Assembly (NCBI RefSeq): GCF_003130405.1
Contig: NZ_QEAS01000001.1
Span: 331,314 to 395,313 of the forward strand
Length of the DNA: 64,000 nucleotides
Origin: Pararcticibacter amylolyticus
Lineage (GTDB): Bacteria > Bacteroidota > Bacteroidia > Sphingobacteriales > Sphingobacteriaceae
Direction of reading: 5' to 3'
The notes beneath the pieces are model-generated. The model was given only the letters and a program-made list of their open reading frames with translations, ran no database searches and was not told the origin of the DNA. Made by a program: the position numbers and the translations under genes. Shown piece by piece: positions 27,301 to 35,990 of the stretch; position 1 is the first letter of the stretch; each line of letters starts with the position of its first letter.

Positions 27301-28093
27301 CCGGATCGGCAGCAGAAATGAGCCAATACGATGGAACAGTAACGATGAGATTGGAACATTAATTAAAGAGTATAATAACATGATCACTGCACTCGAAGAA
27401 AGTGCACGCAAGCTGGCAAGATCGGAAAGAGAATCCGCCTGGCGCGAAATGGCTAAACAGGTGGCACATGAAATCAAAAACCCACTTACACCATTAAAAC
27501 TCGGCGTTCAGTTGCTTGAAAAATCATGGAGAGAAAAAGATCCTAACTTTGATAAGAAATTTGCAAAATTCAGCAGATCCTTTATCGAGCAGATAGAAAG
27601 CCTGGCGCTCATTGCTTCCGAATTCTCCAATTTCGCCAAGCTGCCCGATGCCCCCCTTGAGAATATAGATCTGATAGAAGTAATCGAAAAATCTGTAGAT
27701 TCATTCAGGTTAAACGGCCATACCATCCCATTCGAATTTACAGAGAAGCCTCTGATAGTAAACGGAAGCAAGGATCATCTTCTTAGAATATTTAACAACC
27801 TGGTACAAAACGCAATAGAAGCGATACCTGAAGAACGTGAAAAGAAAATCGTGATCCGTCTTTACCCGCAAAACAGGCAGGTACACATCGAAGTGGAAGA
27901 CAATGGCAACGGCATTAGTGAAGAACTCAGGGAGAAAATCTTCAATGCTAACTTTACAACCAAAACATCAGGAACGGGGCTAGGCCTGGCGTTTGTGAAA
28001 CAGGCTGTCGAAAACATGCTGGGAAGTATTCATTTTACGACAGAACCGGGAAAAGGGACTATATTTCACATTGATTTGCCCCTAACCTCCTGA
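24398..28093 (+). CDS. Very large multi-pass sensor histidine kinase, NtrY-like
   Basis: The 1231-residue membrane kinase begins with a GTG at 24398. An N-terminal membrane helix (8-25) and an extracytoplasmic region (to about 205) precede a block of hydrophobic helices (about 210-475). A second extracytoplasmic segment follows (about 480-705), with further helices near 710-735 and 765-785, a third sensory segment, and a helix near 930-950. The cytoplasmic part has a HAMP-like linker, a HisKA domain with phospho-acceptor H1024 in VAHEIKNPLTPLK, and a HATPase domain with FNNLVQNAIEAIPE (N box), VEDNGNGI and TTKTSGTGLGLAFVK. The ENPL-type H box is the NtrY/DctB style. No response regulator gene is adjacent, so its partner and signal are unknown. 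Confidence 0.88.
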   Translation: MTSAFKIRLLLFILTIGFAATAISVHFNFDKGQILESDARTIEQNLQKKERFVKSFLNNKANFKALQSIHKNPARAAELIKDFRDKRSIYLHTYYNEQLVFWGANRIVPTTDAGLKEGSNRLKTRNGWYEAIRKSEGPFSVVCIIPIKAEYPFQNRYLKNSFAPDLIEENNLDIAGLNDKKVYNIKNSEGHFILSVKLKSSVINSFYSKLELWMIALTVLFMTIFVNQVSTFMASRGHIKSAIGLFALYFLILKIASVEFPVFSSYFNLSLFDPRHYSGGYFFRSLGDFLLTTIAMSWLLCFFYSYRKKITLASHPIPDKAGAVIFIALGVVIYAIANQQSDIFYQLIVNSNINFNLTNILYLDIYSWIGILLMCIGAFNLYLLLEIFLALGAGLPLSNNQKLKIFLISIGVILLAQAISGTFAVYTLLFSIIVFIKGWAFYTDNKAYNYLIFVLVVLLFSIIASIKLSSFQYIKERDHRQVIAYRLESADDPNAVLLFFSLEQEILKDNFVKEYFKAGSKDRSSLKDKLRKLYFDGYLSRYEFDVHTYFPGQESTSPDSAEIRIFRNFVLAGSIKVSENFYRINNTFGYQHYFAIIPVREGEQVLGTLLLTLKSATVKNPREVPEVLVDNKMYVDKDLQNYSFAFYLNGLLLNQNGTYIYNLVNNDFKGKDNSFVFMEKNGYNHLIYKPNSKKVIVVSQPVTTWIMKLGSVSFLFLVMIVLSVVILGIHQVWLVIHDENFKLTAHKLAHIFSRKRILYSTRIQASLVSAIILTLLIVGVITYISISRQFRQQLQEDAVKQIDQITTGIEKNQIFKEGSLADNEDALHSFADINATDLNLFDLQGKLIYTTQNKIYENGFVEPKMNAFAYIFLNKFQRSEFINTEQVGRMKFISAYKPLRNSRNETIAYLSLPYFSNETDYDQRIGQYLNTIINVYALVLVAITLFAIFLANQITYPLILVSKSLSEIRIGSRNEPIRWNSNDEIGTLIKEYNNMITALEESARKLARSERESAWREMAKQVAHEIKNPLTPLKLGVQLLEKSWREKDPNFDKKFAKFSRSFIEQIESLALIASEFSNFAKLPDAPLENIDLIEVIEKSVDSFRLNGHTIPFEFTEKPLIVNGSKDHLLRIFNNLVQNAIEAIPEEREKKIVIRLYPQNRQVHIEVEDNGNGISEELREKIFNANFTTKTSGTGLGLAFVKQAVENMLGSIHFTTEPGKGTIFHIDLPLTS

Positions 28094-28097
28094 CGGT

Positions 28098-29015
28098 TTA
28101 TTTCAAGCTCACAGTTCCCGTACCCATAGTGTAACCATCAGAATAGAGGATCACCGTGTAAGATCCTTTTTGAAAAGATACTGGATTAGTCCAGTCTATA
28201 TTAAACACCTTTCCGCGTGAATTGTCAAACTCAATAGAGGTTTTGTAAGTATATTGAAGGTCATCGCCGTCAGACGTAAACAAGCTGCCATTGTCCGTAA
28301 CGATGAGATTTCCATTCGGATCGACAATTCTGACATAAATATCATGCATTCCCTTTACAGCAATAGCATTATCAGCCACAGTAAAGCTTATCTTCAGCTT
28401 CTTTGCTGCTCCTGCCCTGCTCACATCTGTTTCCTTACCATTTCCACGGACTTTAAGGGGGATAACGTTCAGGCTCCCGGTTTTTAAAGCAGCAGCAACT
28501 TTCATCTTATCATTAAGCTCTGTGTTTTGCTGCTCCAGCTTTGAAGCCTGCTCACTCACGTTTGCAATAGTAGTCTTCAAACTATCTCTTTCAACTGTAA
28601 GCTCCCTGTTCTTTTTCTGCAGCCCTTCAATGTCAGCAGTATATCGGGTAACAAAAGACTGAAGCTCCTTTATCTCTTTCTGAGCCTTTGCCAGTTCAGT
28701 TTGTGTAAGCTTCCCCCTGTTCAGCTGCTCCCGGAGTTCATTGATCTTCTGCCGGGCAAGCTCCTGATCGCTTTGCATTTGGGTTGATAACTTCACATTT
28801 GAATTATTTGCTTTATCCAGTTCAGCCTCAATCTTATCTATCTCAATTTCCATCCTGGATTTCTCATCAGTTAATGTAATAATCTTGTTATTAGACTTCT
28901 TATCCTTAACGAGGAGATACGCATTGGTTCCTAAAAGAGCAACAATAACAAGTATTAAAAAATACACCTTATTTGAGTCTCTTCGGGGAGTCGGCTCTGA
29001 ATTAACAACATCCAT
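28098..29015 (-). CDS. Single-pass membrane protein with long coiled coil
   Basis: The 305-residue protein has a short polar N-terminus, one membrane helix (about 18-37, VYFLILVIVALLGTNAYLLV), and a heptad-rich coiled coil from about 40 to 185. The C-terminal part is a beta-rich domain of about 115 residues (VRIVDPNGNLIVTDNG, YTVILYSDGYTMGTGTVSL). It probably sits in the inner membrane with its C-terminal domain in the periplasm. I recognise no named family. It is convergent with the large kinase gene, only 4 bp away, so a shared function cannot be inferred. Confidence 0.75.
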   Translation of the reverse strand: MDVVNSEPTPRRDSNKVYFLILVIVALLGTNAYLLVKDKKSNNKIITLTDEKSRMEIEIDKIEAELDKANNSNVKLSTQMQSDQELARQKINELREQLNRGKLTQTELAKAQKEIKELQSFVTRYTADIEGLQKKNRELTVERDSLKTTIANVSEQASKLEQQNTELNDKMKVAAALKTGSLNVIPLKVRGNGKETDVSRAGAAKKLKISFTVADNAIAVKGMHDIYVRIVDPNGNLIVTDNGSLFTSDGDDLQYTYKTSIEFDNSRGKVFNIDWTNPVSFQKGSYTVILYSDGYTMGTGTVSLK

Positions 29016-29234
29016 AATATTCTTATTTTGAGCTTTTTAAATACCAAGAGTTTAGATCAAACAGCTTGCCCTGCAAACTATGCGCTCTCTCAGTATAACT
29101 AAATTTGGAAATAAATATTGCGTCAATCTATACTGAAGACAAATATAATATTTAAAAGCACTTTTACAGTCCTTCCGAAGGCTACACCCTATCATATCAG
29201 CGGAAGCTCCGTCAGCATATTTACTTTTTTACCT

Positions 29235-29242
29235 TATCTTTG
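29235..29242 (+). promoter_or_regulatory. -7 promoter box of the GHL10 gene
   Basis: TATCTTTG is a perfect TAnnTTTG match 53 bp before the first possible ATG of the GHL10-family gene. No clear -33 TTG. Confidence 0.45.
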
Positions 29243-29295
29243 CCTCCCAAACAATTAACATCCTGTGCTAAAGGTCAATATCGGGATAAGCATCT

Positions 29296-30861
29296 ATGGT
29301 TTTAAATAAAAAGAGAGAAGGAATGTTTAGATTTTGGTTGATGACGGCTATCTTTTTTGCTTCCTGTTATAAAGCAACCGGGCAAAGCGATCTTAGTCCG
29401 GCCCCCCCTAAAAGGGAATTTCGCGGCGTATGGGTGGCAACCGTAGCAAATATTGACTGGCCCTCACGGCCCGGATTGTCTGCAAACAAACAAAAGGAAG
29501 AGCTTTTAAGAATTCTTGACGAACATCAGAAGAACGGGATAAATGCTATCATGTTCCAGGTCAGGCCTGCATCAGACGCTTTTTACGCAAAAGGCAGGGA
29601 GCCGTGGAGCAGGTTTATTACGGGGAGACAAGGGGAACCGCCAGCACCCTATTATGATCCTCTCGAATTTGCCATCGAGGAAGCCCATAAAAGGGGAATG
29701 GAACTGCATGCCTGGTTTAACCCGTACAGAGCTTCCACGACCCTCTCTCCCTCAGATATCAGTGCCGATCATATCACCAAAAAGCATCCGGAATGGTTTT
29801 TCAATTATGCGGGCCGTAAACTCTTCAACCCCGGCATCCCCGAAGTAAGAAGTTATATTATACAGGTAGTAACAGATGTTGTAAAAAATTACAATATTGA
29901 TGGGGTTCATTTTGATGACTACTTCTACCCTTATCCCGAAAAGAACCAGGTCATTCAGGACAGGGAAACATTTAAAACATACGGAAACAACTTCCAGAAT
30001 ATAGGCGACTGGCGTCGTCATAATGTCGACACCCTTATCCATGAACTATCCGTTCAAATCCATTCCATCAAAAAATATGTAAAATTCGGGATCAGCCCAT
30101 TTGGCATATGGAGAAACAAAGGACAGGATCCCGAGGGTTCTGAAAGCGCCGGGCTTGACAGCTACGGAACGATTTATGCAGACGCAAGGAAATGGATGCG
30201 GGAACAATGGCTCGACTACATTAATCCTCAGATATACTTCCCTTTTTATTACAGGGCCGCACCGTACGAAAAGCTGGTGGATTGGTGGAGTAACCATACA
30301 AATGGAAGACATCTTTATATTGGCCACGCTGCCTACCGTGCGATAGAACGCAGGCCAGGATGGAATGACTGGAAGCAAATTCCGGATCAGATCCGTTATG
30401 CCCGTCAGAATACCCGTGTTCAGGGGAGTGTCTTTTTCAGTTCCCGCTCCGTCACCTTAAACTATGCGGGAGTTCAGGACTCCTTAAGGAACGATTTTTA
30501 TAAATATCCGGCATTACCGCCTCAGATGCTATGGCTGGATGATGTTCCTCCGCTGGCTCCGATGAACCTTCAGGCAACAGTTGTGGATAATGCTGTTTCT
30601 CTAAAATGGGAAGAACCGATGAAAGGAAGGGATGGAGAAAGCGCTTCCGGTTACGTTGTATATCGTTTTCCTTCTACAGGGGTTATAAATCTTCAGGATG
30701 CCTCGAAGATCCTGAAGATAAGTTTTAACAATAACACGAGTTATAAGGATGAGACAGCAGGGAATGGCTCTTACTTTTATGTAGTTACCGCATTGGATCA
30801 TTTGAAAAATGAAAGCCCTGCGTCTAACCACGTCCTGATATCACTTCCACATGCAAATTAA
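29296..30861 (+). CDS. GHL10-family glycosyl hydrolase-like lipoprotein (DigH-like)
   Basis: The 521-residue protein matches the GHL10 (formerly DUF187) family, to which E. coli DigH, a divisome-associated peptidoglycan glycosidase acting on denuded glycans, belongs. The N-terminus has a signal with lipobox-like FFASC, so it is probably an outer-membrane lipoprotein; a second ATG (29323) would give a tighter signal peptide. The TIM-barrel region is clear: REFRGVWVATVANIDWPSR, NAIMFQVRPASDAFY, ELHAWFNPYRAS, DGVHFDDYFYPYP and the acidic residues within it. The C-terminal 110 residues look like a fibronectin-III-type module (PPLAPMNLQATVVDNAVSLKW). AnmK, encoded 3 kb downstream, also belongs to cell-wall recycling. 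Confidence 0.88.
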   Translation: MVLNKKREGMFRFWLMTAIFFASCYKATGQSDLSPAPPKREFRGVWVATVANIDWPSRPGLSANKQKEELLRILDEHQKNGINAIMFQVRPASDAFYAKGREPWSRFITGRQGEPPAPYYDPLEFAIEEAHKRGMELHAWFNPYRASTTLSPSDISADHITKKHPEWFFNYAGRKLFNPGIPEVRSYIIQVVTDVVKNYNIDGVHFDDYFYPYPEKNQVIQDRETFKTYGNNFQNIGDWRRHNVDTLIHELSVQIHSIKKYVKFGISPFGIWRNKGQDPEGSESAGLDSYGTIYADARKWMREQWLDYINPQIYFPFYYRAAPYEKLVDWWSNHTNGRHLYIGHAAYRAIERRPGWNDWKQIPDQIRYARQNTRVQGSVFFSSRSVTLNYAGVQDSLRNDFYKYPALPPQMLWLDDVPPLAPMNLQATVVDNAVSLKWEEPMKGRDGESASGYVVYRFPSTGVINLQDASKILKISFNNNTSYKDETAGNGSYFYVVTALDHLKNESPASNHVLISLPHAN

Positions 30862-30862
30862 T

Positions 30863-30910
30863 CTATAAACGGGAAAGGGCCGGATTAATCCAGCCCTTTC
30901 CCGTTTATAG
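30863..30910. terminator. Bidirectional terminator between convergent genes
   Basis: An 18-bp perfect stem, 30863-30880 with 30893-30910 (CTATAAACGGGAAAGGGC and its complement), is extended by the inner palindrome GGATTAATCC. It sits just after the GHL10 stop and 9 bp before the end of the convergent M16 gene, and can serve both. Confidence 0.85.
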
Positions 30911-30918
30911 AAATATCC

Positions 30919-33759
30919 TTATTTCTTCTCAGGCAACAAAACGAACTTAATCATATTGTCCCCGCTTAAGTAAGTATTAGCAGCAGATTTCAGGCTTTCA
31001 GGTGTAATTTTCTTTAAAGAGTCGAGGTATGTAAGAACTCTTAAAGGGTTTTCATTCAACTGATAGCTTGAAGCAAGATATCCAGACCAAAAACGATTCT
31101 GTTTCAACTGGGTCTCTGTTGTCCTTCTTTCTTCTGCCAGGTATTTTTCAATGTCTACTGCCTGTGCCCCGTTTTTCCTGATCTTTCCGATTTCTTCCAG
31201 TGTAGCGTTCACCAGCTTATCTACATTAGAAGGTGCACAACCGAAACTTACAGTCACAGCATACCTGTTACTTGGAAATTTACTATAACTTGCTCCTGCG
31301 CCAGGACTGTACACTCCACTTTCCTCTTCTCTCAAACGTTCTATCAGCTTTATCTGAAGTACTTCAGCCAGCGCATCTAACTGGTGATTATTCTCTTCAT
31401 TATACGTGTAACTTCCCGGAAAGACCAGCCTTACCGTCGCCTTGTCTTCCTGTCCTTTGTAAACGGCCTTGGTTAATTTCCCCGACGGAGGACGGATCCC
31501 GAGATCTTTTGCTTCTTCATTCCGGCCTGAAGAAGGAAGCGCTCCCAGATATTGTTCGAGCAAGGGCCGGATCTCATTTTCCTTAAAGCTTCCTACAATT
31601 GTAAACGTAAAATCGCCTGCATCGGCAAAACGATCTTTATAAATCGAATAGGCTTTATCAAGATCAATCTGCTCAATTTTCGCAATGCTCGGGCCTGTAC
31701 GGCGAACATTATACCCCCCAAGAACCGCAGAAACCGTATCCGAAAACACACTTGCAGGATCACTTTCCCTGTTTGCAAGAGAGCCTTTCTGCTGCTGGAT
31801 GAGCGACTTAAATATCTCTTCATCTTTCCTTGGCTTTGTAAAATACAAGTACACCAGTTGAAGCGCGGTTTCAAGATCTTTTGGCGCAGAAAAAGCAGAA
31901 ATCCCTTCAGAACGTTCTGAAATGTACGGACTTACCGATATCCTTTTTCCTGTGAGCATTTTTGGAAGCTGAATCGGGTTAAATTCTCCAATGCCGCTTG
32001 CATCCACGAGAGCAGAAGCAGCCGATGCCGACTGATAATCAGCGTCAGAATAAAGAGAAGTACCGCCGGGACTAAATGCATTAATAAGTATCTCATCGTT
32101 CTTAAAATCCGTGGGCTTTAAAACGACCTTTACGCCATTGCTGAGCTTAAGTTCGGTAACACCAATCTCACTTATCTTTTTTTCGCTAACTACCTTTCCG
32201 GGGGCAGGTTTCGTTTCAAGAAGAGGTTTATCTGATACCTGATCAACATAAGCAGTTATCGTACTGTTTTTAACAGCCTGGATCCAGCTGTTTACCGTCG
32301 CCTCTACAGGAAGAGTAGCTGTCTCCTTTTCAGGAGCCATAATCACAACATCCCTGTTCTGGTCTGTCAGATACCTGGTGGTAATAGAATTTACCTCTTC
32401 AAGGGAAATGCCCGGCATAACCTCTTTTGAAAAATTGTATTCATATGCAATACCAGGACTGGCTTCGCCTTTCAAAAAGTACTGAAGATACTCCTGCACG
32501 TATTGTTCTGAAGAGGTTTTATCCCTTTCCTTGTAGGCTGCTTCCATACCTGTCAGATAAGATTGTTTCGCACGATCCAGCTCAGTAGAAGTAAATCCAA
32601 ATTTGCGGGCTCTTTCAATCTCCGTAAATACAGCTTTGAAACCACTTTCGAGCTCACCCGGTTTAGCCACCACAACAGCAGCAGCCACATCAAGACCGGC
32701 CATAAAATCTCCGATACTGCTTTCTCCCTGAAGAAACGGAGGATTTGCCTGCTTCATTAACTCAGAGAACCGGGCACCCATCATTTGATTGTAAAGAGAT
32801 CTGATGATACTATTCCTCATATCATTTTTTGTTTTCAAATCGGCAGCAGGATGCTTCACGAGAACCTGCGCAACAGTGTAAGGCATTTCCTTATCTGTAA
32901 CCGCGATAAATTGATTCTTATTAAGGAGAGGAATAGAATACTTCGTACGCTCCGCAGGCTTTGCCGGATTTTTCAGGTCAGAAAACATCTCTTTGATCAT
33001 TTGCTCCACCTGCTTCACATTAATGTCGCCCACTACAATTAAAGCCTGTAAGTTCGGCCGGTACCAGGTATTATAGAAGCCTTTTAAGGTTTCTGGCTTA
33101 AAGTTCTTCAAAATATCATCCGTTCCGATCGGAAGACGATTAGCATAACGCGAACCATTAAAAAGCACAGGAAGATATTTGTTCTGCATCCTTTGCTGAG
33201 CACCTTTCCCTAATCTCTTTTCTTCAAGGATCACACCTCTCTCCTTTTCTATTTCTGCGGGATCTAAAAGTGCGCTCTGAGCCCAGTCACGCATTATCTG
33301 CATCCCGTTTTTAAACAGAACCGGATCATCTGTAGGCAATGGCAACTGATACACCGTCTCATCAAAACTTGTATAGGCATTTAAATCTGCACCGAACCGT
33401 ACGCCCGACTTCTGAAGATAGTTTACGAGATCATTTTTAGGAAAGTTCTTCGTTCCATTAAAGCTCATATGTTCAATAAAGTGGGCAAGTCCAAGTTGCT
33501 GCTCGTTTTCCAGGATAGATCCCGCTTTTAACGCAAGATAGAGCTGGACACGTTCTTTAGGCTCAGTATTCCTGCGAATATAATACGTAAATCCATTGGC
33601 CAGCTTTCCCGTTTTAACGGCAGTATCCAGAGGGATCACTTCAGAAGAGGCGGATACCGTACTGCCTTTTAAGTTTTTCTTTGTTTGGGCCTGTGTATAC
33701 CCACCCGTAAATAAGGATAAGGCCACCAGGTAAACCCAGAGTTTATTGGATCTTTTCAT
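30919..33759 (-). CDS. M16-family zinc metallopeptidase, two-repeat form
   Basis: A 946-residue pitrilysin-type peptidase with a signal peptide (to about TQAQ, residue 25). The active first repeat carries the inverted zinc motif H93-F-I-E-H97 and a downstream glutamate in ERGVILEEKR. The second repeat, from about residue 540, is the catalytically inactive partner that completes the chamber (VKVVLKPTDFKNDEILINAFSPGG). The length matches the single-chain periplasmic or surface M16B enzymes of Bacteroidota. It probably degrades peptides in the envelope. It is convergent with the GHL10 gene and divergent from anmK across 133-175 bp, depending on the anmK start. Confidence 0.92.
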   Translation of the reverse strand: MKRSNKLWVYLVALSLFTGGYTQAQTKKNLKGSTVSASSEVIPLDTAVKTGKLANGFTYYIRRNTEPKERVQLYLALKAGSILENEQQLGLAHFIEHMSFNGTKNFPKNDLVNYLQKSGVRFGADLNAYTSFDETVYQLPLPTDDPVLFKNGMQIMRDWAQSALLDPAEIEKERGVILEEKRLGKGAQQRMQNKYLPVLFNGSRYANRLPIGTDDILKNFKPETLKGFYNTWYRPNLQALIVVGDINVKQVEQMIKEMFSDLKNPAKPAERTKYSIPLLNKNQFIAVTDKEMPYTVAQVLVKHPAADLKTKNDMRNSIIRSLYNQMMGARFSELMKQANPPFLQGESSIGDFMAGLDVAAAVVVAKPGELESGFKAVFTEIERARKFGFTSTELDRAKQSYLTGMEAAYKERDKTSSEQYVQEYLQYFLKGEASPGIAYEYNFSKEVMPGISLEEVNSITTRYLTDQNRDVVIMAPEKETATLPVEATVNSWIQAVKNSTITAYVDQVSDKPLLETKPAPGKVVSEKKISEIGVTELKLSNGVKVVLKPTDFKNDEILINAFSPGGTSLYSDADYQSASAASALVDASGIGEFNPIQLPKMLTGKRISVSPYISERSEGISAFSAPKDLETALQLVYLYFTKPRKDEEIFKSLIQQQKGSLANRESDPASVFSDTVSAVLGGYNVRRTGPSIAKIEQIDLDKAYSIYKDRFADAGDFTFTIVGSFKENEIRPLLEQYLGALPSSGRNEEAKDLGIRPPSGKLTKAVYKGQEDKATVRLVFPGSYTYNEENNHQLDALAEVLQIKLIERLREEESGVYSPGAGASYSKFPSNRYAVTVSFGCAPSNVDKLVNATLEEIGKIRKNGAQAVDIEKYLAEERRTTETQLKQNRFWSGYLASSYQLNENPLRVLTYLDSLKKITPESLKSAANTYLSGDNMIKFVLLPEKK

Positions 33760-33934
33760 ATTGTTTTAGAAGAATTAAATTTCTGTTTGTTACGGCGCCA
33801 TCAAACCCCGGCTCCGTTTTTTGCATTGCTCTACAAGAGCGTAAATGTAATAAGCTTTTCCTTTAATTCTTATGTACTAAATCGCATATTTTATGTACTT
33901 TCCTCCCTTAAGTGCGGTATATAACCTAATTAGA

Positions 33935-35113
33935 ATGAATCAGAAAATTCAAAAGTTACTGGAGTTATCGGAAAAAGAAAGCCGGCGAATTATCGGCCTG
34001 ATGTCGGGAACGTCCCTTGACGGACTCGATATTGCCCTATGCAAGATCAGCGGAAGCGGATTGAATACACAGCTTACTATTGAAAAGTTCGAAACCGTAT
34101 CTTATACCGAAGAAGTTAAAAATGATATTCGCGGGATCTTTTCCAGACAACAGATCGACCTGCAAAAGCTCACTCTCTTAAACGCAAAAATAGGACAACT
34201 TCATGCCGGCTTAGTACTGTCTGCAATGAAACAATGGGGAGTCCATCCGGAGGATATCGACTGCATCGCAAGTCACGGACAGACAATTTATCATGCTCCC
34301 AAACGCCTGCATAAATTAGAAAACTACCCTGACGCCACCTTGCAAATCGGAGATGGAGACCACATTGCTGTAAACACCGGGATTATCACCCTGAGCGATT
34401 TCCGGCAAAAGAATATAGCGGGAGGAGGAGAAGGAGCCCCCCTGGCAATTTATGGAGATTATATCCTGTTCTCCTGTAAGGATGAAAACCGTATCCTGCT
34501 TAACATAGGTGGAATAGCAAACTTCACTAAATTACTGGCAACAGGAGTGGATGTCATCTGCTCGGATCTTGGTCCCGGCAATACACTCACCGACGCCTTG
34601 TGCATGCAGTATTTTAATAAACCCTTCGATCCCGAAGGTTCCATTGCCCGGTCAGGCAAGGTCAGCGGGCAATTGCTGGAAACGATGCTGGCACATCCCT
34701 TCTTCCTGGAGGAATTTCCCAAAACGACAGGCCCGGAATTATTCAATACAGGCTTTATTGAAGCCGCCCTGGCTGCTTCCGGACTTGATCTGCCTGATCC
34801 CAGGGATTTAATCGCTACAGCCACAGCACTTACAGCAAAAACGATCACCCTGGGAATAAAGAAAACAATTCTTAATATGCCCTTTACTTTATACGTAAGC
34901 GGAGGAGGATGCCATAATTCTTATCTCATGGAACAAATCCAAAACGAACTTCCTTCTGTGGCGGTCAGGCTAACGGAAGAACTGGGGATAAATCCGGATG
35001 CAAAAGAAGCTGCTTTATTCGCTCTTCTCGCAAACGAAACATTGTGTGGTTCGAAGGTCTGTGCTGGCATAGAGCCAAGTTTAACAATGGGTAAGATATC
35101 ACTTCCCGACTAA
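33935..35113 (+). CDS. anmK: Anhydro-N-acetylmuramic acid kinase
   Basis: AnmK phosphorylates and opens 1,6-anhydro-MurNAc during recycling of cell-wall fragments. The 392-residue protein has the phosphate-binding IIGLMSGTSLDGLDIAL, the substrate aspartate in CSDLGPGNTLTDALC, GGIANFTKL, and a C-terminal SGGGCHNSYLM. The family is usually 370-390 residues. An in-frame ATG at 33893 would add 14 residues with no family support, so 33935 was chosen. Confidence 0.93.
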   Translation: MNQKIQKLLELSEKESRRIIGLMSGTSLDGLDIALCKISGSGLNTQLTIEKFETVSYTEEVKNDIRGIFSRQQIDLQKLTLLNAKIGQLHAGLVLSAMKQWGVHPEDIDCIASHGQTIYHAPKRLHKLENYPDATLQIGDGDHIAVNTGIITLSDFRQKNIAGGGEGAPLAIYGDYILFSCKDENRILLNIGGIANFTKLLATGVDVICSDLGPGNTLTDALCMQYFNKPFDPEGSIARSGKVSGQLLETMLAHPFFLEEFPKTTGPELFNTGFIEAALAASGLDLPDPRDLIATATALTAKTITLGIKKTILNMPFTLYVSGGGCHNSYLMEQIQNELPSVAVRLTEELGINPDAKEAALFALLANETLCGSKVCAGIEPSLTMGKISLPD

Positions 35114-35129
35114 AGGAAGATTAAAACGG

Positions 35130-35177
35130 ATAAGCATCAGCCGACAGTCTTCACTCCCTGCTGATGCTTATATATTT
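35130..35177. terminator. Terminator between anmK and the barrel gene
   Basis: ATAAGCATCAGC (35130-35141) pairs perfectly with GCTGATGCTTAT (35160-35171) across an 18-nt loop, followed by a T-rich run on the plus strand. It lies between two convergent stop codons. Confidence 0.7.
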
Positions 35178-35777
35178 TTAGAAGATCCTGTAAGCTAAAC
35201 TTACAATCCAAAGATTCTGCTTCTGATCGTATTTGCTGCTCTTACTAACATTCGAGAACCCAACTTCATATCTCAGATCAGCCGAAAAACTGGCGATGTC
35301 TACCCCGGCTCCAATCTGACCACCCCATGCCTGATTCTTGTAATCAGAGATATTCGTTACATCATCGTAAGCAGTATCAAAGTCAGCATCGTTGCTTAAC
35401 ATGAACGATATGACAGGGCCTGCCATCACACGTACACCAAGCAGATCCGGGCCAAACCTTTTTCCTATCAGTACCGGTACATCCAGGGTGGTAAATTTAA
35501 CTTCACCTTTCGCAATACGGTCGGCACTTATTTCATTTTCAAATTCGCTCCCTTTTGTTCCGAGATACAGCTCTGGTTGTACAAAGAAAGCCGGTGTACT
35601 TACCCTGGCCCAGAAGCCGGCGTTATAGCCAAGCCTGTTCTGCTGATCTGCAAAATCGTTCTTCAGCTTCGCAATATTAAGTCCTCCCTTAATACCAAAT
35701 CCCAGCTTTGGAAGCTGGGCATAAGTTGTTGCGCCCAGGGCAACAAAAAAGCAGCTTAGTAAAATGATCTTTTTCAT
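35178..35777 (-). CDS. PorT-like outer membrane beta-barrel protein
   Basis: A 199-residue secreted protein with a signal peptide (cleavage near TTYAQ) followed by alternating hydrophobic beta strands: GFGIKGGLNIAKL, YNAGFWARVST, FFVQPELYLGTKG, and a final aromatic strand ending SLAYRIF. This is the PorT/OMP_b-brl_2 type small barrel, very common and functionally diverse in Bacteroidota. It is not close enough to PorT itself to claim a role in type IX secretion. Monocistronic by context. Confidence 0.82.
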   Translation of the reverse strand: MKKIILLSCFFVALGATTYAQLPKLGFGIKGGLNIAKLKNDFADQQNRLGYNAGFWARVSTPAFFVQPELYLGTKGSEFENEISADRIAKGEVKFTTLDVPVLIGKRFGPDLLGVRVMAGPVISFMLSNDADFDTAYDDVTNISDYKNQAWGGQIGAGVDIASFSADLRYEVGFSNVSKSSKYDQKQNLWIVSLAYRIF

Positions 35778-35893
35778 AATTTCATAATCTTAAATTTCTA
35801 TCCCGGGGGGACATAACCATTACAACATTCAAACGAAAAAAAAGTTGCCGGTACATCTCCCCGCATTAACTTTTAACAAGACGACAAAATTTA

Positions 35894-35901
35894 TAAATTT
35901 G
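35894..35901 (+). promoter_or_regulatory. -7 promoter box of the CsbD-like gene
   Basis: TAAATTTG is a perfect TAnnTTTG match 97 bp before the ATG at 35991. No -33 TTG is seen at the expected distance. Confidence 0.45.
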
Positions 35902-35990
35902 TAACAAAGAAACTATCATGGGTATTAAATATATATTTATGACGCTCGTGACAGGTTACAGCTCAAAAAGCAATTTACATAAAGAACATT

